64,000 bases of DNA, from contig NZ_RQYZ01000001.1 in NCBI RefSeq assembly GCF_003932855.1, positions 62,001 through 126,000 on the forward strand, in the 5' to 3' direction. This DNA comes from Tessaracoccus sp. OH4464_COT-324 (lineage in GTDB: Bacteria > Actinomycetota > Actinomycetes > Propionibacteriales > Propionibacteriaceae). The position numbers and the translations under genes were made by a program. Below the pieces are notes generated by a model. That model ran no database searches and was not told the DNA's origin. It worked only from the letters and a program-made list of their open reading frames with translations. Below, piece after piece: positions 1 to 8,211 of the stretch; within the stretch, counting starts at the first letter, position 1; every line of letters begins with the position of its first letter.

Positions 1-625
1 GGCCAAGCTGCTGCTCGACATCTGCGGCCTTGCCCGCCGGGATGGTCAGCAGGCCGTTGGCTGCGCGCAGCTCGGCCAGGTGTCCCTCGTTGGGCACCAC
101 GACGACGACCTGCCCCGAGCGGGCCAGCAGCCGGCGGAACTCTGCGTAGTTGCGCGGCGCGAACACGCACAGCACGGCGTCGAACGCGTGCGAACCCAGC
201 GGCAGCCCGGCCCACGTGTCGGCGACGATGGCCGCCGCCAGCGGGTGCGCGCGAGCCGCGCGGCGACACGCGGGGACGGAGACGTCGGTGGCCAGCCCCA
301 GGCCGCCATCCAGGCGGGTCAGTGTGTGTGCCAGGTAGTAGCCCGTCCCGGCACCTACCTCGACGATGGTGTGGCTCGGCGCGACCGCCTCGGCGACCGC
401 CTCCGCGATGGGGAGATACCAGCCAGCACCCAGCCAGCGTTCGCGCGCCGCGACCATCTCCGCTGTGTCCGCGTTCCTGGGCGAATGCCTGCCCAGCAGA
501 TTCACGTAGCCCTGCCTCGCCAAGTCAAACGAGTGCCGCTCGGCGCAGCACAGCGTGCGCTCCCTCAGCCGCAGCTCGCGCCCGCACAGCGGGCAACGCA
601 GCAGGCGGACGGCCTCCTCCCTCAC
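1..625 (-). CDS. rlmA: 23S rRNA (guanine-N1) methyltransferase, RlmA family (3' part beyond window)
   Basis: Reading the minus strand from GTG at 625 gives an open frame that runs off the left edge, so the C-terminus is missing. The N-terminus has the zinc knuckle typical of RlmA proteins: Cys11, Cys14, Cys27 and His31, followed by HSFDLARQGYVNLL. A SAM-binding motif VEVGAGTGYYL follows, and FAPRN matches the family's later conserved block. RlmA enzymes methylate N1 of a guanine in helix 35 of 23S rRNA; in some actinobacteria relatives give tylosin or mycinamicin resistance. The start overlaps the SURF1 stop by 4 nt (GTGA), which suggests translational coupling. The family call is firm; which guanine is modified is not known from sequence. 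Confidence 0.85.
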   Translation of the reverse strand, partial: MREEAVRLLRCPLCGRELRLRERTLCCAERHSFDLARQGYVNLLGRHSPRNADTAEMVAARERWLGAGWYLPIAEAVAEAVAPSHTIVEVGAGTGYYLAHTLTRLDGGLGLATDVSVPACRRAARAHPLAAAIVADTWAGLPLGSHAFDAVLCVFAPRNYAEFRRLLARSGQVVVVVPNEGHLAELRAANGLLTIPAGKAADVEQQLG

Positions 626-1380
626 GTGGCTTTCGCCTCGTCGGCTCGCCGCTGCGCCCGCCGCTTGGCCTTCTTATAGTCGCGGATGTCTGCGCGGATG
701 AGCACCACTACGCCGATCACCGCGATCGCGGTGAACGAGAACCACTGCCAGGCATAGCTCAGGTGCGGGCCCTCGTCGAGCGGCGGCAGCGCGATGGGCT
801 GCAGCGACGGGTGGTCCGCCGGGGTCGACCCGGTGGCTGCGATGTAGCCGTTCACCAACTCCAGACCCAGGGCCGCGCCGACGGAGTCGGAGTTGATCAG
901 GCGAACGATGTTCTCGTGAGGCGTGATCGCTTCAGCGGGTCCGCGCTCGTTGCGCTTCACGTAGCCGACCACTTCCACGCGCCCGGTGGGCGCTTCCGGC
1001 GGATCGGCCTCGGGCCGACCCTGTATCCGCGGCACGAAGCCGCGATCCACGAGCACGAGGCGGCCGTCGTCGGCCCGCAGCACGCTGACCACTTCGGAGC
1101 CGGCGCCGCCTTGGTTGCGGTAGCGCACGTGCAGGGTGTCACCCGTGTACTCACCGCTGGCTTTGACCACCTGCCACTGGTCGTCGTCGGTCATTTCGCG
1201 GGTCATCACGGCGGAGTAGTCGACCGCGTCTTGCTTGCTGTGTTCCACCACCTGTGCGTTGGTGTGGCGGCGCTCGTCCAACCGACGCAACTGCCACTCG
1301 CCCAGCTGGATGAACACGAACGCCAGCACCGCGATCAGCGCCACCAGGATGCTCCAGCGGATGAGCATGCGCTTAGTCAT
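622..1380 (-). CDS. SURF1 family cytochrome oxidase assembly protein
   Basis: A 252-residue protein with the SURF1 layout: an N-terminal membrane segment at about residues 7-26, a large extracytoplasmic domain, and a second membrane segment at about 213-233 followed by a Lys/Arg-rich tail. The conserved blocks LGEWQLRRLDER near the start, LVDRGFVPR in the middle and YAWQWFSF before the second helix are typical. SURF1 proteins help insert heme a into cytochrome c oxidase subunit I, so aerobic respiration with an aa3-type oxidase is implied. The gene overlaps the DUF3099 gene upstream by 8 nt and the RlmA gene downstream by 4 nt, so the three probably form one operon. Confidence 0.9.
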   Translation of the reverse strand: MTKRMLIRWSILVALIAVLAFVFIQLGEWQLRRLDERRHTNAQVVEHSKQDAVDYSAVMTREMTDDDQWQVVKASGEYTGDTLHVRYRNQGGAGSEVVSVLRADDGRLVLVDRGFVPRIQGRPEADPPEAPTGRVEVVGYVKRNERGPAEAITPHENIVRLINSDSVGAALGLELVNGYIAATGSTPADHPSLQPIALPPLDEGPHLSYAWQWFSFTAIAVIGVVVLIRADIRDYKKAKRRAQRRADEAKAT

Positions 1381-1687
1381 CGGTCACCTCTCCTCGGATC
1401 ACCTCGCCGCCGGGCAGGGCCAGCAACGCGGGCTCCGGCTCCTCGTGCACCTGCGGTGGCCGGTGGTCTTCGCCGTTGGCCAGCACCACCGCTATCGCGG
1501 GCAGGCCGGCGGCGAACACCAATGCGACGATCTTCCACCAGCCCGGTACCACCAGGAACAGTAGGAAGCATGCCGTGCGCACACTCATGGTGATCGTGTA
1601 GCGCTTCTGCCGCTCCTCCACGTCGAGGCTGCGGCCACGCGAGGACGCGGTGGTGATCACGTGCCTCTCCTCGCCAGCCATGCCCAT
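1373..1687 (-). CDS. DUF3099 small membrane protein
   Basis: A 104-residue protein. A short N-terminal part ending ITTASSRGRSLDVEERQKRY is followed by two adjacent membrane helices (about residues 33-51 and 52-70) and an acidic cytoplasmic tail. This is the pattern of the actinobacterial DUF3099 family, whose function is unknown. The start was taken as the ATG at 1687; an ATG at 1681 is equally possible. The same reading frame stays open far upstream, but that extension is antisense to fabG and was discarded. The 3' end overlaps the SURF1 start by 8 nt. Confidence 0.75.
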   Translation of the reverse strand: MGMAGEERHVITTASSRGRSLDVEERQKRYTITMSVRTACFLLFLVVPGWWKIVALVFAAGLPAIAVVLANGEDHRPPQVHEEPEPALLALPGGEVIRGEVTDD

Positions 1688-1755
1688 CACCCTACTCCAG
1701 ATTTCGGCGGCGAACACTGTTGGAAAGCCACAGGCGCATCGGCTGGCGCCTGAGG

Positions 1756-1761
1756 TAGGTT
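1756..1761 (+). promoter_or_regulatory. -10 box (TAGGTT) for fabG, leaderless layout
   Basis: TAGGTT lies exactly 7 nt before the fabG ATG at 1769 and there is no Shine-Dalgarno sequence. This places the predicted transcription start at or next to the start codon. Confidence 0.55.
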
Positions 1762-1768
1762 TCGAACC

Positions 1769-2476
1769 ATGGCTAAGCGAGTTGTACTCATCACCGGGGG
1801 ATCGAAGGGCATCGGGCGGGCGATGGCGGAGGCGTTCAGGGACGCCGGTTACGCCGTCGCCGCCACCTATCGGAGCGGGGATGTGCCCGACGGGGTGCTC
1901 GGTGTGCGCGCGGATATCACCGATCAGGCCGAGGTCGAGGAAGCCTTCAAAAAGGTTGAGGCCGAGCTGGGGGCGGTCGAGGTGCTGATCGCGAACGCGG
2001 GCATCACCAAGGACACGCTGCTGATGCGAATGTCCGACGACGACTGGCAGCAGGTCATCGACACCAACCTGACCGGAACGTTCCGGGTGGTCCGCCGCGC
2101 CTCGCGTGCGATGATGCGCGCGCGGTTCGGGCGCATCGTCCTCGTGTCGTCGGTGGTGGGGTTGATGGGCAACCCCGGTCAGGTCAACTATGCCGCGTCG
2201 AAGGCCGCCCTGGTGGGTATGGCCCGCAGCGTTACCCGGGAGCTCGGCTCCCGGGGCGTCACCTGCAACGTGATCGCCCCCGGCTTCATCGCGACGGACA
2301 TGACCGCGGTGCTGGATCCGGAGGTGGTGCAGGGCTACGAGGCGAAGATCCCCGCAGGCCGGCTGGGGGAGGTAGCCGACGTGGCGCACGCCGCGCTGTT
2401 CCTCGCCAGCGACGCGGCTGGTTACGTCTCGGGTGCGGTCATCCCGGTCGACGGCGGCCTCGGCATGGGGCACTAG
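1769..2476 (+). CDS. fabG: 3-oxoacyl-[ACP] reductase, FabG/MabA type
   Basis: A 235-residue short-chain dehydrogenase with the full active site: glycine-rich NADPH loop TGGSKGIG at 9-16, NAG at 76-78, Asn100, Ser128, Tyr141 and Lys145 (YAASK), then the PG segment APGFIATDM. It reduces 3-oxoacyl-ACP to 3-hydroxyacyl-ACP in fatty-acid elongation. The enoyl reductase gene follows 13 nt later. The same fabG-inhA pairing (mabA-inhA) occurs in mycobacteria, where the enoyl reductase completes the cycle. The ATG at 1769 was chosen because family members start just before the first beta strand and because a -10 box sits 7 nt upstream. Confidence 0.92.
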   Translation: MAKRVVLITGGSKGIGRAMAEAFRDAGYAVAATYRSGDVPDGVLGVRADITDQAEVEEAFKKVEAELGAVEVLIANAGITKDTLLMRMSDDDWQQVIDTNLTGTFRVVRRASRAMMRARFGRIVLVSSVVGLMGNPGQVNYAASKAALVGMARSVTRELGSRGVTCNVIAPGFIATDMTAVLDPEVVQGYEAKIPAGRLGEVADVAHAALFLASDAAGYVSGAVIPVDGGLGMGH

Positions 2477-2489
2477 GTTAGGGAGAATC

Positions 2490-3263
2490 ATGGGAATACT
2501 TGACGGAAAGAACGTTCTGGTCACCGGGGTGACCCTGGACACGTCGATCGCCTACCGGGTGGCGGACATCGCCATTCAGGAGGGGGCAAACGTCGTCGTC
2601 TCCGCCGCGGGCCGCGCCCTGCGCCTCGCGAAGCGGGTGGCGGGTCGGCTCGACCCCGCACCGCCGGTGATCGAGTTGGACGTCACCGACCGGGAGCATC
2701 TCGCTGCCCTGCCCCAGCAGCTGGGGGAGCACTTCGGCGGGCGCCTGGACGGGATCGTGCACTCCATCGCGTTCGCCAACCCGACCACCGCGCTGGGTGG
2801 CGCCTTCCTGGACACCGAGTGGGACGACGTGGCCACCGCCTTGCACGTCTCCGCCTACTCCCTGAAGTCGCTCGCCGTGGCGGCCCGCCCGATGCTGGGC
2901 TCCGGCAGCAGCATCGTCGGGCTCACCTTCGATGCGACGGTTTCCTGGCCGGCCTACGACTGGATGGGGGTGGCGAAGGCAGCGCTGGAGTCGACGTCGC
3001 GCTACCTGGCGCGCTATCTCGGGCCTGCCGGGATTCGCTCCAACATCGTCGCGGCCGGTCCGATCGACACGATCGCGAAGCAGGCCATCCCGGGGGCGAG
3101 CGCCTTCAACGACGTCTGGGCCGAGCGCGCGCCGCTGGGTTGGGACGCCAAGGACGCGGTGCCCACGGCGAAGGCGGTCGTCGCGCTGCTCAGCGACTGG
3201 TTCCCGGCGACCACCGGCGAGCTGGTGCACGTCGACGGCGGCCTGCACTCGACGGGAGCCTAG
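2490..3263 (+). CDS. fabI: enoyl-[ACP] reductase (NADH), FabI/InhA type
   Basis: A 257-residue protein of the FabI/InhA branch of the SDR superfamily. It lacks the classical GxxxGxG loop and instead has VTGVTLDTSIAYRVA near the N-terminus, as InhA does. The catalytic pair is Tyr156 and Lys163 in YDWMGVAK, and the substrate-side segment AAGPIDTIA follows. It carries out the last reduction of each fatty-acid elongation cycle using NADH and is the target class of isoniazid/triclosan-type inhibitors. The ATG at 2490 has a weak upstream AGGGAGAA; an earlier in-frame start inside fabG would add unrelated residues and was rejected. Confidence 0.92.
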   Translation: MGILDGKNVLVTGVTLDTSIAYRVADIAIQEGANVVVSAAGRALRLAKRVAGRLDPAPPVIELDVTDREHLAALPQQLGEHFGGRLDGIVHSIAFANPTTALGGAFLDTEWDDVATALHVSAYSLKSLAVAARPMLGSGSSIVGLTFDATVSWPAYDWMGVAKAALESTSRYLARYLGPAGIRSNIVAAGPIDTIAKQAIPGASAFNDVWAERAPLGWDAKDAVPTAKAVVALLSDWFPATTGELVHVDGGLHSTGA

Positions 3264-3564
3264 GCTTGGGCGGCCGGGGGCCGACGGCAGCCGGCTGCTC
3301 GGGGCCTGCCCTTGGCCGGGCCGCGGCTTCGTCCGGCGTGGCGGGTTTAGTCCGGGCCGCAGGCCCGGTTGGTGTTCCGTCGCGGCCGGCGGGCGCGCGT
3401 CGGTTGGCCCAATCGATGCCTGCGCGGGGCTGCGGTGAGTGACCTCGCCGTGCCAGTGAACCCATGGGGCGTGTCCCGGGATTGTTCCTCGGCCGCCGGA
3501 CACGGGCACCAACACTGGCCGGATTCGCGAGCCACCTGTGCGGTCACCGAGTAGGGTTGGGCCC
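3264..3564 (+). promoter_or_regulatory. intergenic spacer with leaderless promoter for the ABC ATPase gene
   Basis: About 300 bp of very GC-rich DNA without a convincing gene. TAGGGT at 3552-3557 is 7 nt before the ATG at 3565, a leaderless promoter layout. A weak inverted repeat CGTGTCC...GGACACG (about 3470-3503, loop of about 21 nt) lies upstream; its role is unknown. No strong terminator with a T-run was seen after fabI. Confidence 0.45.
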
Positions 3565-4347
3565 ATGAGGGCGGTTGCGGAATTGGCGGCGGTGACGGTC
3601 ACGCGCGGACGGTCGGTGCTGTTGGACAACATTGAGTTGCGCATCAATGAGGATGAACGCTGGGTGGTCATCGGGCCGAACGGGGCGGGTAAGACGACGA
3701 TGCTGCAGCTGCTTGCCGCGCAGTCCCACCCCACCTCCGGAATCGTGGCACTGCTGGGCGAGCTGGTGGGCACCGTCGACGTGTTCGAGTTGCGCCCGCG
3801 CATCGGGCTGACCTCATCGGCGTTGGCGGAACGGGTCCCGAAGGGGGAGAAAGTTCGCGACCTGGTCGTTTCTGCCGCATATGCGGTGGTCGGCCGCTGG
3901 AATGAGAGCTACGACGAGGCGGACTTCGCCCGGGCCGAGGAACTGCTCGCGCAGTTCCGCATCGCCGAGTTCGGAGAGCGCACCTTCGGCACGCTCTCCA
4001 CCGGGGAGCAGAAGCGGGTGCAGATCGCGCGCGCGCTCATGACGGATCCGGAGTTACTGCTGCTCGACGAGCCTGCCAGCGGCCTGGACATAGCCGGGCG
4101 CGAAGACCTGGTGCGCGCGCTCTCCCAGCTGTTCCGCGACCCGGCCGCGCCCGCCACCGTCCTGGTGACCCACCACCTGGAGGAGATACCCGACGGCGTG
4201 ACGCACTGCATGCTGCTCAGCCGGGGGCGCATCGTCGCGGCCGGCCCCATCCGGGAGACCCTGAACTCGGAGAACCTGAGCGCGGCCTTCGGCACCGCCC
4301 TGCAAGTCAACTTCGACGGCCGCTGGAGCGCGCGCGGTATCGAATGA
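3565..4347 (+). CDS. ABC transporter ATP-binding protein (soluble)
   Basis: A 260-residue single ABC ATPase: Walker A GPNGAGKT at 37-44, signature LSTGEQ at 144-149, Walker B LLLLDEP ending at 170, D-loop SGLD and switch histidine in VTHHLEE. There is no membrane domain here and no permease gene beside it. The closest visible architecture is the cytosolic YlmA/ModF-like type, whose physiological role is poorly defined. Its stop overlaps the ATG of the downstream adenylate-forming protein by 4 nt (ATGA), so the two are almost certainly co-translated, an unusual pairing. Start chosen at the ATG 7 nt behind TAGGGT. Confidence 0.85.
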   Translation: MRAVAELAAVTVTRGRSVLLDNIELRINEDERWVVIGPNGAGKTTMLQLLAAQSHPTSGIVALLGELVGTVDVFELRPRIGLTSSALAERVPKGEKVRDLVVSAAYAVVGRWNESYDEADFARAEELLAQFRIAEFGERTFGTLSTGEQKRVQIARALMTDPELLLLDEPASGLDIAGREDLVRALSQLFRDPAAPATVLVTHHLEEIPDGVTHCMLLSRGRIVAAGPIRETLNSENLSAAFGTALQVNFDGRWSARGIE

Positions 4348-5666
4348 TTCAACAGCTGCTGGACCGGCTGGCCGACCGGCCAGAAGAGCACGTTTTCCTG
4401 GGGGCGGATCGCATCACCCGGGAAGAGTTCGCCGACCTGGTGTGGCGCTACGCGGGCGGGCTGCGCAAGCGGGGGGCGCGCAGCGTGGTCATGCTGGCCC
4501 CGCCGGGGCCCGCGTCGCTGGCGTTCCTGCTCGCCGCGCTCGGCACCGGCACCCGTCTAGACTTCGTCCCGCGCGAGGGCGGCACCGACCTGGTGCGCGC
4601 ACGGCTGGAATCCGCGGGCAGCGGCTTCGTCGTCGCTGGGGCCGGCCTGCGGTTCGCGTTGAAGGGCCCGCACTGGATCCGCAGCCCGCTCGGGCTGCCC
4701 CACTACACGCTGTGGCCGGAGATCGTGGGTATTGACGACATCGGCGCCGCGCAGCAGCGACGCTTCGGGGTGGCCGACGAGCAGGCGGCGGCGCTGCTCT
4801 TCACCGGCGGCACGGTGAGCGCCCCCGCCGGGGTGGTGCACACCGTCGGGTCGCTGTCGGCCGTGCTGACTCAGCTGGTGGGGTTGGCGGATGGCGCGGC
4901 GGGCGCACCCGCCGTCGCCGACGGCTTCGGCGGCATGTTGGCCGCTCTCGCCCTGGGGCAGCCGATTGTGCGGCCGGCTCGGCCGGCTCGGCTCGCCCGA
5001 CAGCTCGCCAGGCTCGCCCCAGCCAACGTCTTCCTGCACCGCCATCGGTGGCCGGCAGGGGCGGCCGCCGGAGATTTCCGGGCGATCAGCTTCGGCCCGG
5101 CCACGCCGGAGCTCGTGACTCGGCTTCGCGGGTTGGGGGCGGGGCGGCTCTGGGCGCTGTTCGGTACCGCAGAGGCCCCGCTGATCGCCGCCGACGATGG
5201 GTCGGGCCACCCGGACAGCGTCGGGCGGCTGCTCGACGGGGTCAGCGCACGGCTCGCCGACGGCCAGCTCTGGGTGAGCGGCGACGGTGTCGCCCCCCGA
5301 CTGGTGGACGGGGAATGGGTGGGGGAGCAGGCCACGGGTGATCTGGTCAGTCTGAGCGGCGACGAGGTGCGCCTGACCGGCAGCCGGACGGGCCGAATCC
5401 TGAGCCGGGGGCGGTTTTGGTACCCGGAGCTGTACGAGCCGACGCTCGCGCCCGACGGGGGTGTCGCCCTGGTGGGGGTGTCGGCGGCCTGCGACGAGCG
5501 GCTCGTGGCTCTCGTGGCGGACGCGGGCGACGTCCGCCGGGTGGCGCGGGCCGCCCGGCGGATCGGGTTGCCGCTGCAGGGCGTGGTGGTGGGCGAGATC
5601 CCGCTTTGCGGCACCGGAATCGACCGCGCTGCGGCGCGGGCCCTGGCCGCGCGGCTGCTGGGCTAG
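4344..5666 (+). CDS. degenerate AMP-binding (ANL superfamily) acyl-CoA-synthetase-like protein
   Basis: A 440-residue protein with the order of motifs of acyl-CoA synthetases but several changes. The P-loop (A3) reads FTGGTVSAPAGVVHT at about 153-167 instead of the usual TSGTTGxPKGV. A5 is FGTAEAP (273-279), A7 is TGDLV (331-335), and A8 is GSRTGRILSRG. The C-terminal A10 reads CGTGIDRAAAR, where the catalytic lysine of the usual TGKxxR is absent. The protein is also shorter than typical members (about 500-550). It may have lost adenylation or act on an unusual acid; no substrate can be inferred. It is coupled to the ABC ATPase upstream. Confidence 0.75.
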   Translation: MIQQLLDRLADRPEEHVFLGADRITREEFADLVWRYAGGLRKRGARSVVMLAPPGPASLAFLLAALGTGTRLDFVPREGGTDLVRARLESAGSGFVVAGAGLRFALKGPHWIRSPLGLPHYTLWPEIVGIDDIGAAQQRRFGVADEQAAALLFTGGTVSAPAGVVHTVGSLSAVLTQLVGLADGAAGAPAVADGFGGMLAALALGQPIVRPARPARLARQLARLAPANVFLHRHRWPAGAAAGDFRAISFGPATPELVTRLRGLGAGRLWALFGTAEAPLIAADDGSGHPDSVGRLLDGVSARLADGQLWVSGDGVAPRLVDGEWVGEQATGDLVSLSGDEVRLTGSRTGRILSRGRFWYPELYEPTLAPDGGVALVGVSAACDERLVALVADAGDVRRVARAARRIGLPLQGVVVGEIPLCGTGIDRAAARALAARLLG

Positions 5667-5686
5667 GCGCTGTTGGGAAAGGCGGC

Positions 5687-6634
5687 CTAGGCCTCGGCGG
5701 CCGCCAGGCGTGCGGCGATCACCGAGCTGGTGAGGATCTGCGCCTGGTGGTAGATCATCAGCGGCACGACGAGCAGCCCCACCGTCGCGGATGGGAAGAG
5801 GACGGCGGCGATCGGGACACCGGTGACCAGCGATTTCTTGGTGCCACAGAACATGATCGCGATGCGGTCTGCGCGGGGGAAACCGAGCCGGCCGGACACG
5901 GTCCAGGTGAACCACAGCATGAATGCGAGCAGCGGGAGCGTGAAGCTCAAGGTCACCAGCAGGTCGCGCCAGTCCAGTTGGCGCCACATCCCGGAGGCGA
6001 ACATCTCGGAGAAGGCCCCGTAGACGATGAGCACGATCACCGCCTGATCGAGCAGCTTCAGCTGCCTGCGGTGCGCTGCGGTGAACTCGCCGAGGACCGG
6101 GCGGGCGAGCTGGCCGGCCAGAAACGGCAGCAGCAGTTTCACGAAAACATCTGTCGCGATCTCCCAGGAGAAGCCGCCGCCCGTCGCGGGTAGCAGGGCG
6201 AACACCAACATGGGGGTGAGCACGACGCCGAGCACATTCGACGCGGTGGCGGAGATCATGGCGGCGGGCACGTTGCCGCCGGCCACCGAGGTCATGTTGA
6301 TCGAGGACTGGACGGTGGAGGGCGCCAGACACAGGTAGACCAGGCCCGCGGCTACGGGCGGCGAGACCAGCCCGTCGGGCAGTAGCAGCATCGGCAGCCC
6401 CAGCAGCGGAAACAGCACGAAGGTGCACGCCAGAATCGTCAGATGCAGGCGCCAGTGCTTGACGCCCGCGATCGTCTCCTCTGTGCTGAGCCGGGCACCG
6501 TAGCCGAAGAACAACACGAAGACGGCCGCGACGGTGAACCAGCTGTAGAACTCGGCGGCCTGCCCTCTGATGGGCAGCACGACGGCCAGAACAATCGTGC
6601 CCAGGATGGTGAGGGTCAGCCGGTCAATCTTCAC
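5687..6634 (-). CDS. bile acid:sodium symporter-like (SBF-like/YfeH) membrane carrier
   Basis: A 315-residue polytopic protein with about ten hydrophobic segments, beginning DRLTLTILGTIVLAVVLP. The segments LCLAPSTVQSSINMT and FCGTKKSLVTGVPIA are characteristic of the SBF-like (PF13593, YfeH) subgroup of the bile acid/sodium symporter family. Substrates of bacterial YfeH-type carriers are not established. The start is the GTG at 6634; the open frame extends much further upstream through def but that is antisense. It is the last gene of a minus-strand pair with def, 23 nt apart. Confidence 0.85.
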   Translation of the reverse strand: MKIDRLTLTILGTIVLAVVLPIRGQAAEFYSWFTVAAVFVLFFGYGARLSTEETIAGVKHWRLHLTILACTFVLFPLLGLPMLLLPDGLVSPPVAAGLVYLCLAPSTVQSSINMTSVAGGNVPAAMISATASNVLGVVLTPMLVFALLPATGGGFSWEIATDVFVKLLLPFLAGQLARPVLGEFTAAHRRQLKLLDQAVIVLIVYGAFSEMFASGMWRQLDWRDLLVTLSFTLPLLAFMLWFTWTVSGRLGFPRADRIAIMFCGTKKSLVTGVPIAAVLFPSATVGLLVVPLMIYHQAQILTSSVIAARLAAAEA

Positions 6635-6657
6635 ACCGGCGAGGCTAGCAGCCTGGC

Positions 6658-7251
6658 TCAGGCGTTCCCCGGGGGAGTGGCGGCGATGTTCTTCGGGCTC
6701 ACCGGCCAGTCCTCGGGGTAGCGCCAGTTGAGGGACTCCACCTCGCGATCCAGCTGGCGTCGCGCCCGCTGCGAGAGCCGATCGCCGAAGACCATCCCGT
6801 TCAGGTGGTCGGTCTCGTGCTGCAGGCAGCGGGCTAGCAGACCGGTGCCGATCACCTCGATCTCGTTGCCGTTCTCGTCCTGCCCGACGCAACGGGCGTG
6901 GTCCGGGCGGGAGACGGTGGCGTATCCACCGGGATAGGACAGGCAGCCCTCCTCCGAGGAGTCGAGCACCCGATGTTTCGCGTCCGGCAGGTACACCTTT
7001 GGATTGCACACGACGCCGCGGCGCACGTCCAGGTTGGCGTCGGGGCATTCGTAGATGAATACCGCCAGGTCCACGCCCACCTGGGTGGCGGCGAGGCCCA
7101 CGCCCTCGGCGGCGGCCATGGTGGCGAACATGTCGCGGATCAGGGTGTGTAGTTCGTCGTCGAACTTCTCCACCGTCCTAGTCTTGGCGTGCATCACTGG
7201 GGTACCCCAGCGGGTGATCGGAAGAACTTTGCCGCCGGTGGTGAGATCCAT
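6658..7251 (-). CDS. def: peptide deformylase
   Basis: Removes the N-formyl group from nascent proteins. All three metal-site motifs are present: GVGLAATQVG (50-59), EEGCLSYPG with the ligand Cys103, and QHETDHLNG with His145, catalytic Glu146 and His149. The length of 197 residues is normal for actinobacterial Def. The ATG at 7251 has AAAGGA about 9 nt upstream; an earlier in-frame ATG at 7287 is possible but would add residues not seen in the family. It is divergent from xerC, with a 69-bp shared spacer. Confidence 0.95.
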   Translation of the reverse strand: MDLTTGGKVLPITRWGTPVMHAKTRTVEKFDDELHTLIRDMFATMAAAEGVGLAATQVGVDLAVFIYECPDANLDVRRGVVCNPKVYLPDAKHRVLDSSEEGCLSYPGGYATVSRPDHARCVGQDENGNEIEVIGTGLLARCLQHETDHLNGMVFGDRLSQRARRQLDREVESLNWRYPEDWPVSPKNIAATPPGNA

Positions 7252-7307
7252 CACTAATGTCCTTTGAGATATGTCGTGTCCCTGCACCCGACATTATGCC
7301 TTGCTTG

Positions 7308-7313
7308 TAACCT
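7308..7313 (+). promoter_or_regulatory. -10 box (TAACCT) for xerC, leaderless layout
   Basis: TAACCT ends 7 nt before the xerC ATG at 7321, in the spacer between divergent def and xerC. There is no ribosome binding site. Confidence 0.5.
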
Positions 7314-7320
7314 CGCTGCC

Positions 7321-8211
7321 ATGAACGCCTGGGAAGGGTTGATCGCGGAGTACGACAAGCACCTGGAGCTTGACCGGGGGCTCTCGGCGAACACGCGGCG
7401 CGCCTACGCGTCGGATCTGGCCCAGCTTGCGCAAGCCCACCCGGATCCGAGGAACATCACCCTCGCACAACTCAGGAACTGGCTCGCGGCCGGGGCCAAC
7501 GCAGGCCAGGCGCCGTCGACGGCGCAACGCCGGGTGGCCTGCGTGCGCGGCTTCTTCTCCTGGGCGGTGCGCGAGGGGCTGCTCCGGGATAATCCAGCCG
7601 CCCGAATCCAGTCCCCGAAGCAGCCTCGCAGGTTGCCCAGGGTGATCTCCGCAGGCGAGATCTCCGACGCGTTGGCCGGGGCGGCGGCGCGGGCCCTCGA
7701 AGGTGACGATCCGCTCGCGGTGCGGGACTGGGCGCTGGTGGAGTTGCTGTACTCCAGCGGGTTGCGCGTGAACGAGGTGGTAACCCTGGGGAGGCGGGAT
7801 CTCGACGAGGAATCGGCGGCGGTGCGGGTGCTCGGCAAGGGAGCGAAGGAACGAACGGTCCCCGTCGGGGTGCCCGCGCTGCGGGCGGTGCGGGCCTGGC
7901 TGGCCCGCAGGGGTGAGGTGGCGCGCCCGGACAGCCCAGATCGGCTCTTCCTGGGGGCGCGCGGTGGGGCACTCAACGTGCGCGTCGCCCGTCGGATCGT
8001 GCACGAGATCACCGGGGCGGAGCCGATGAGCGAGATCTCCCCGCATGGCCTGCGTCACGCGATGGCTACGCACCTGCTCGACGGTGGGGCGGACCTGCGC
8101 AGCGTCCAGGAGATGCTTGGCCACGCCTCGGTGGCCACCACCCAGGTGTACACGCACGTCAGTTCGGCGCGCCTGCGCGAGGCCTTCCGGCAGGCGCACC
8201 CGCGGGCCTGA
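7321..8211 (+). CDS. xerC: tyrosine recombinase XerC
   Basis: A 296-residue site-specific recombinase. The N-terminal SAM-like core-binding domain spans about 1-95 and the catalytic domain follows. The full catalytic set is visible: Arg149 (SSGLRVNE), Lys173 (GKGAKER), His242 and Arg245 (HGLRHAMAT), His268 (GHASVATT) and the nucleophile Tyr277 (VYTHV). XerC with XerD resolves chromosome dimers at dif. In actinobacteria xerC is commonly found beside rpsB, as here, which supports XerC over a phage integrase. The stop is followed immediately by the stop of the convergent LytM gene. Confidence 0.9.
   Translation: MNAWEGLIAEYDKHLELDRGLSANTRRAYASDLAQLAQAHPDPRNITLAQLRNWLAAGANAGQAPSTAQRRVACVRGFFSWAVREGLLRDNPAARIQSPKQPRRLPRVISAGEISDALAGAAARALEGDDPLAVRDWALVELLYSSGLRVNEVVTLGRRDLDEESAAVRVLGKGAKERTVPVGVPALRAVRAWLARRGEVARPDSPDRLFLGARGGALNVRVARRIVHEITGAEPMSEISPHGLRHAMATHLLDGGADLRSVQEMLGHASVATTQVYTHVSSARLREAFRQAHPRA

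Noticed and set aside
3470-3503. Terminator after fabI
   Set aside because: CGTGTCC...GGACACG has a 21-nt loop and no T-run, so it was left as a weak inverted repeat.
2478-3803. 441-codon minus-strand frame
   Set aside because: It is antisense to fabI and the start of the ABC ATPase gene, both of which have clear family motifs.
4557-6428. 623-codon minus-strand frame across the ANL gene
   Set aside because: Antisense to the AMP-binding protein and out of frame with the symporter gene; Arg/Pro-rich shadow.
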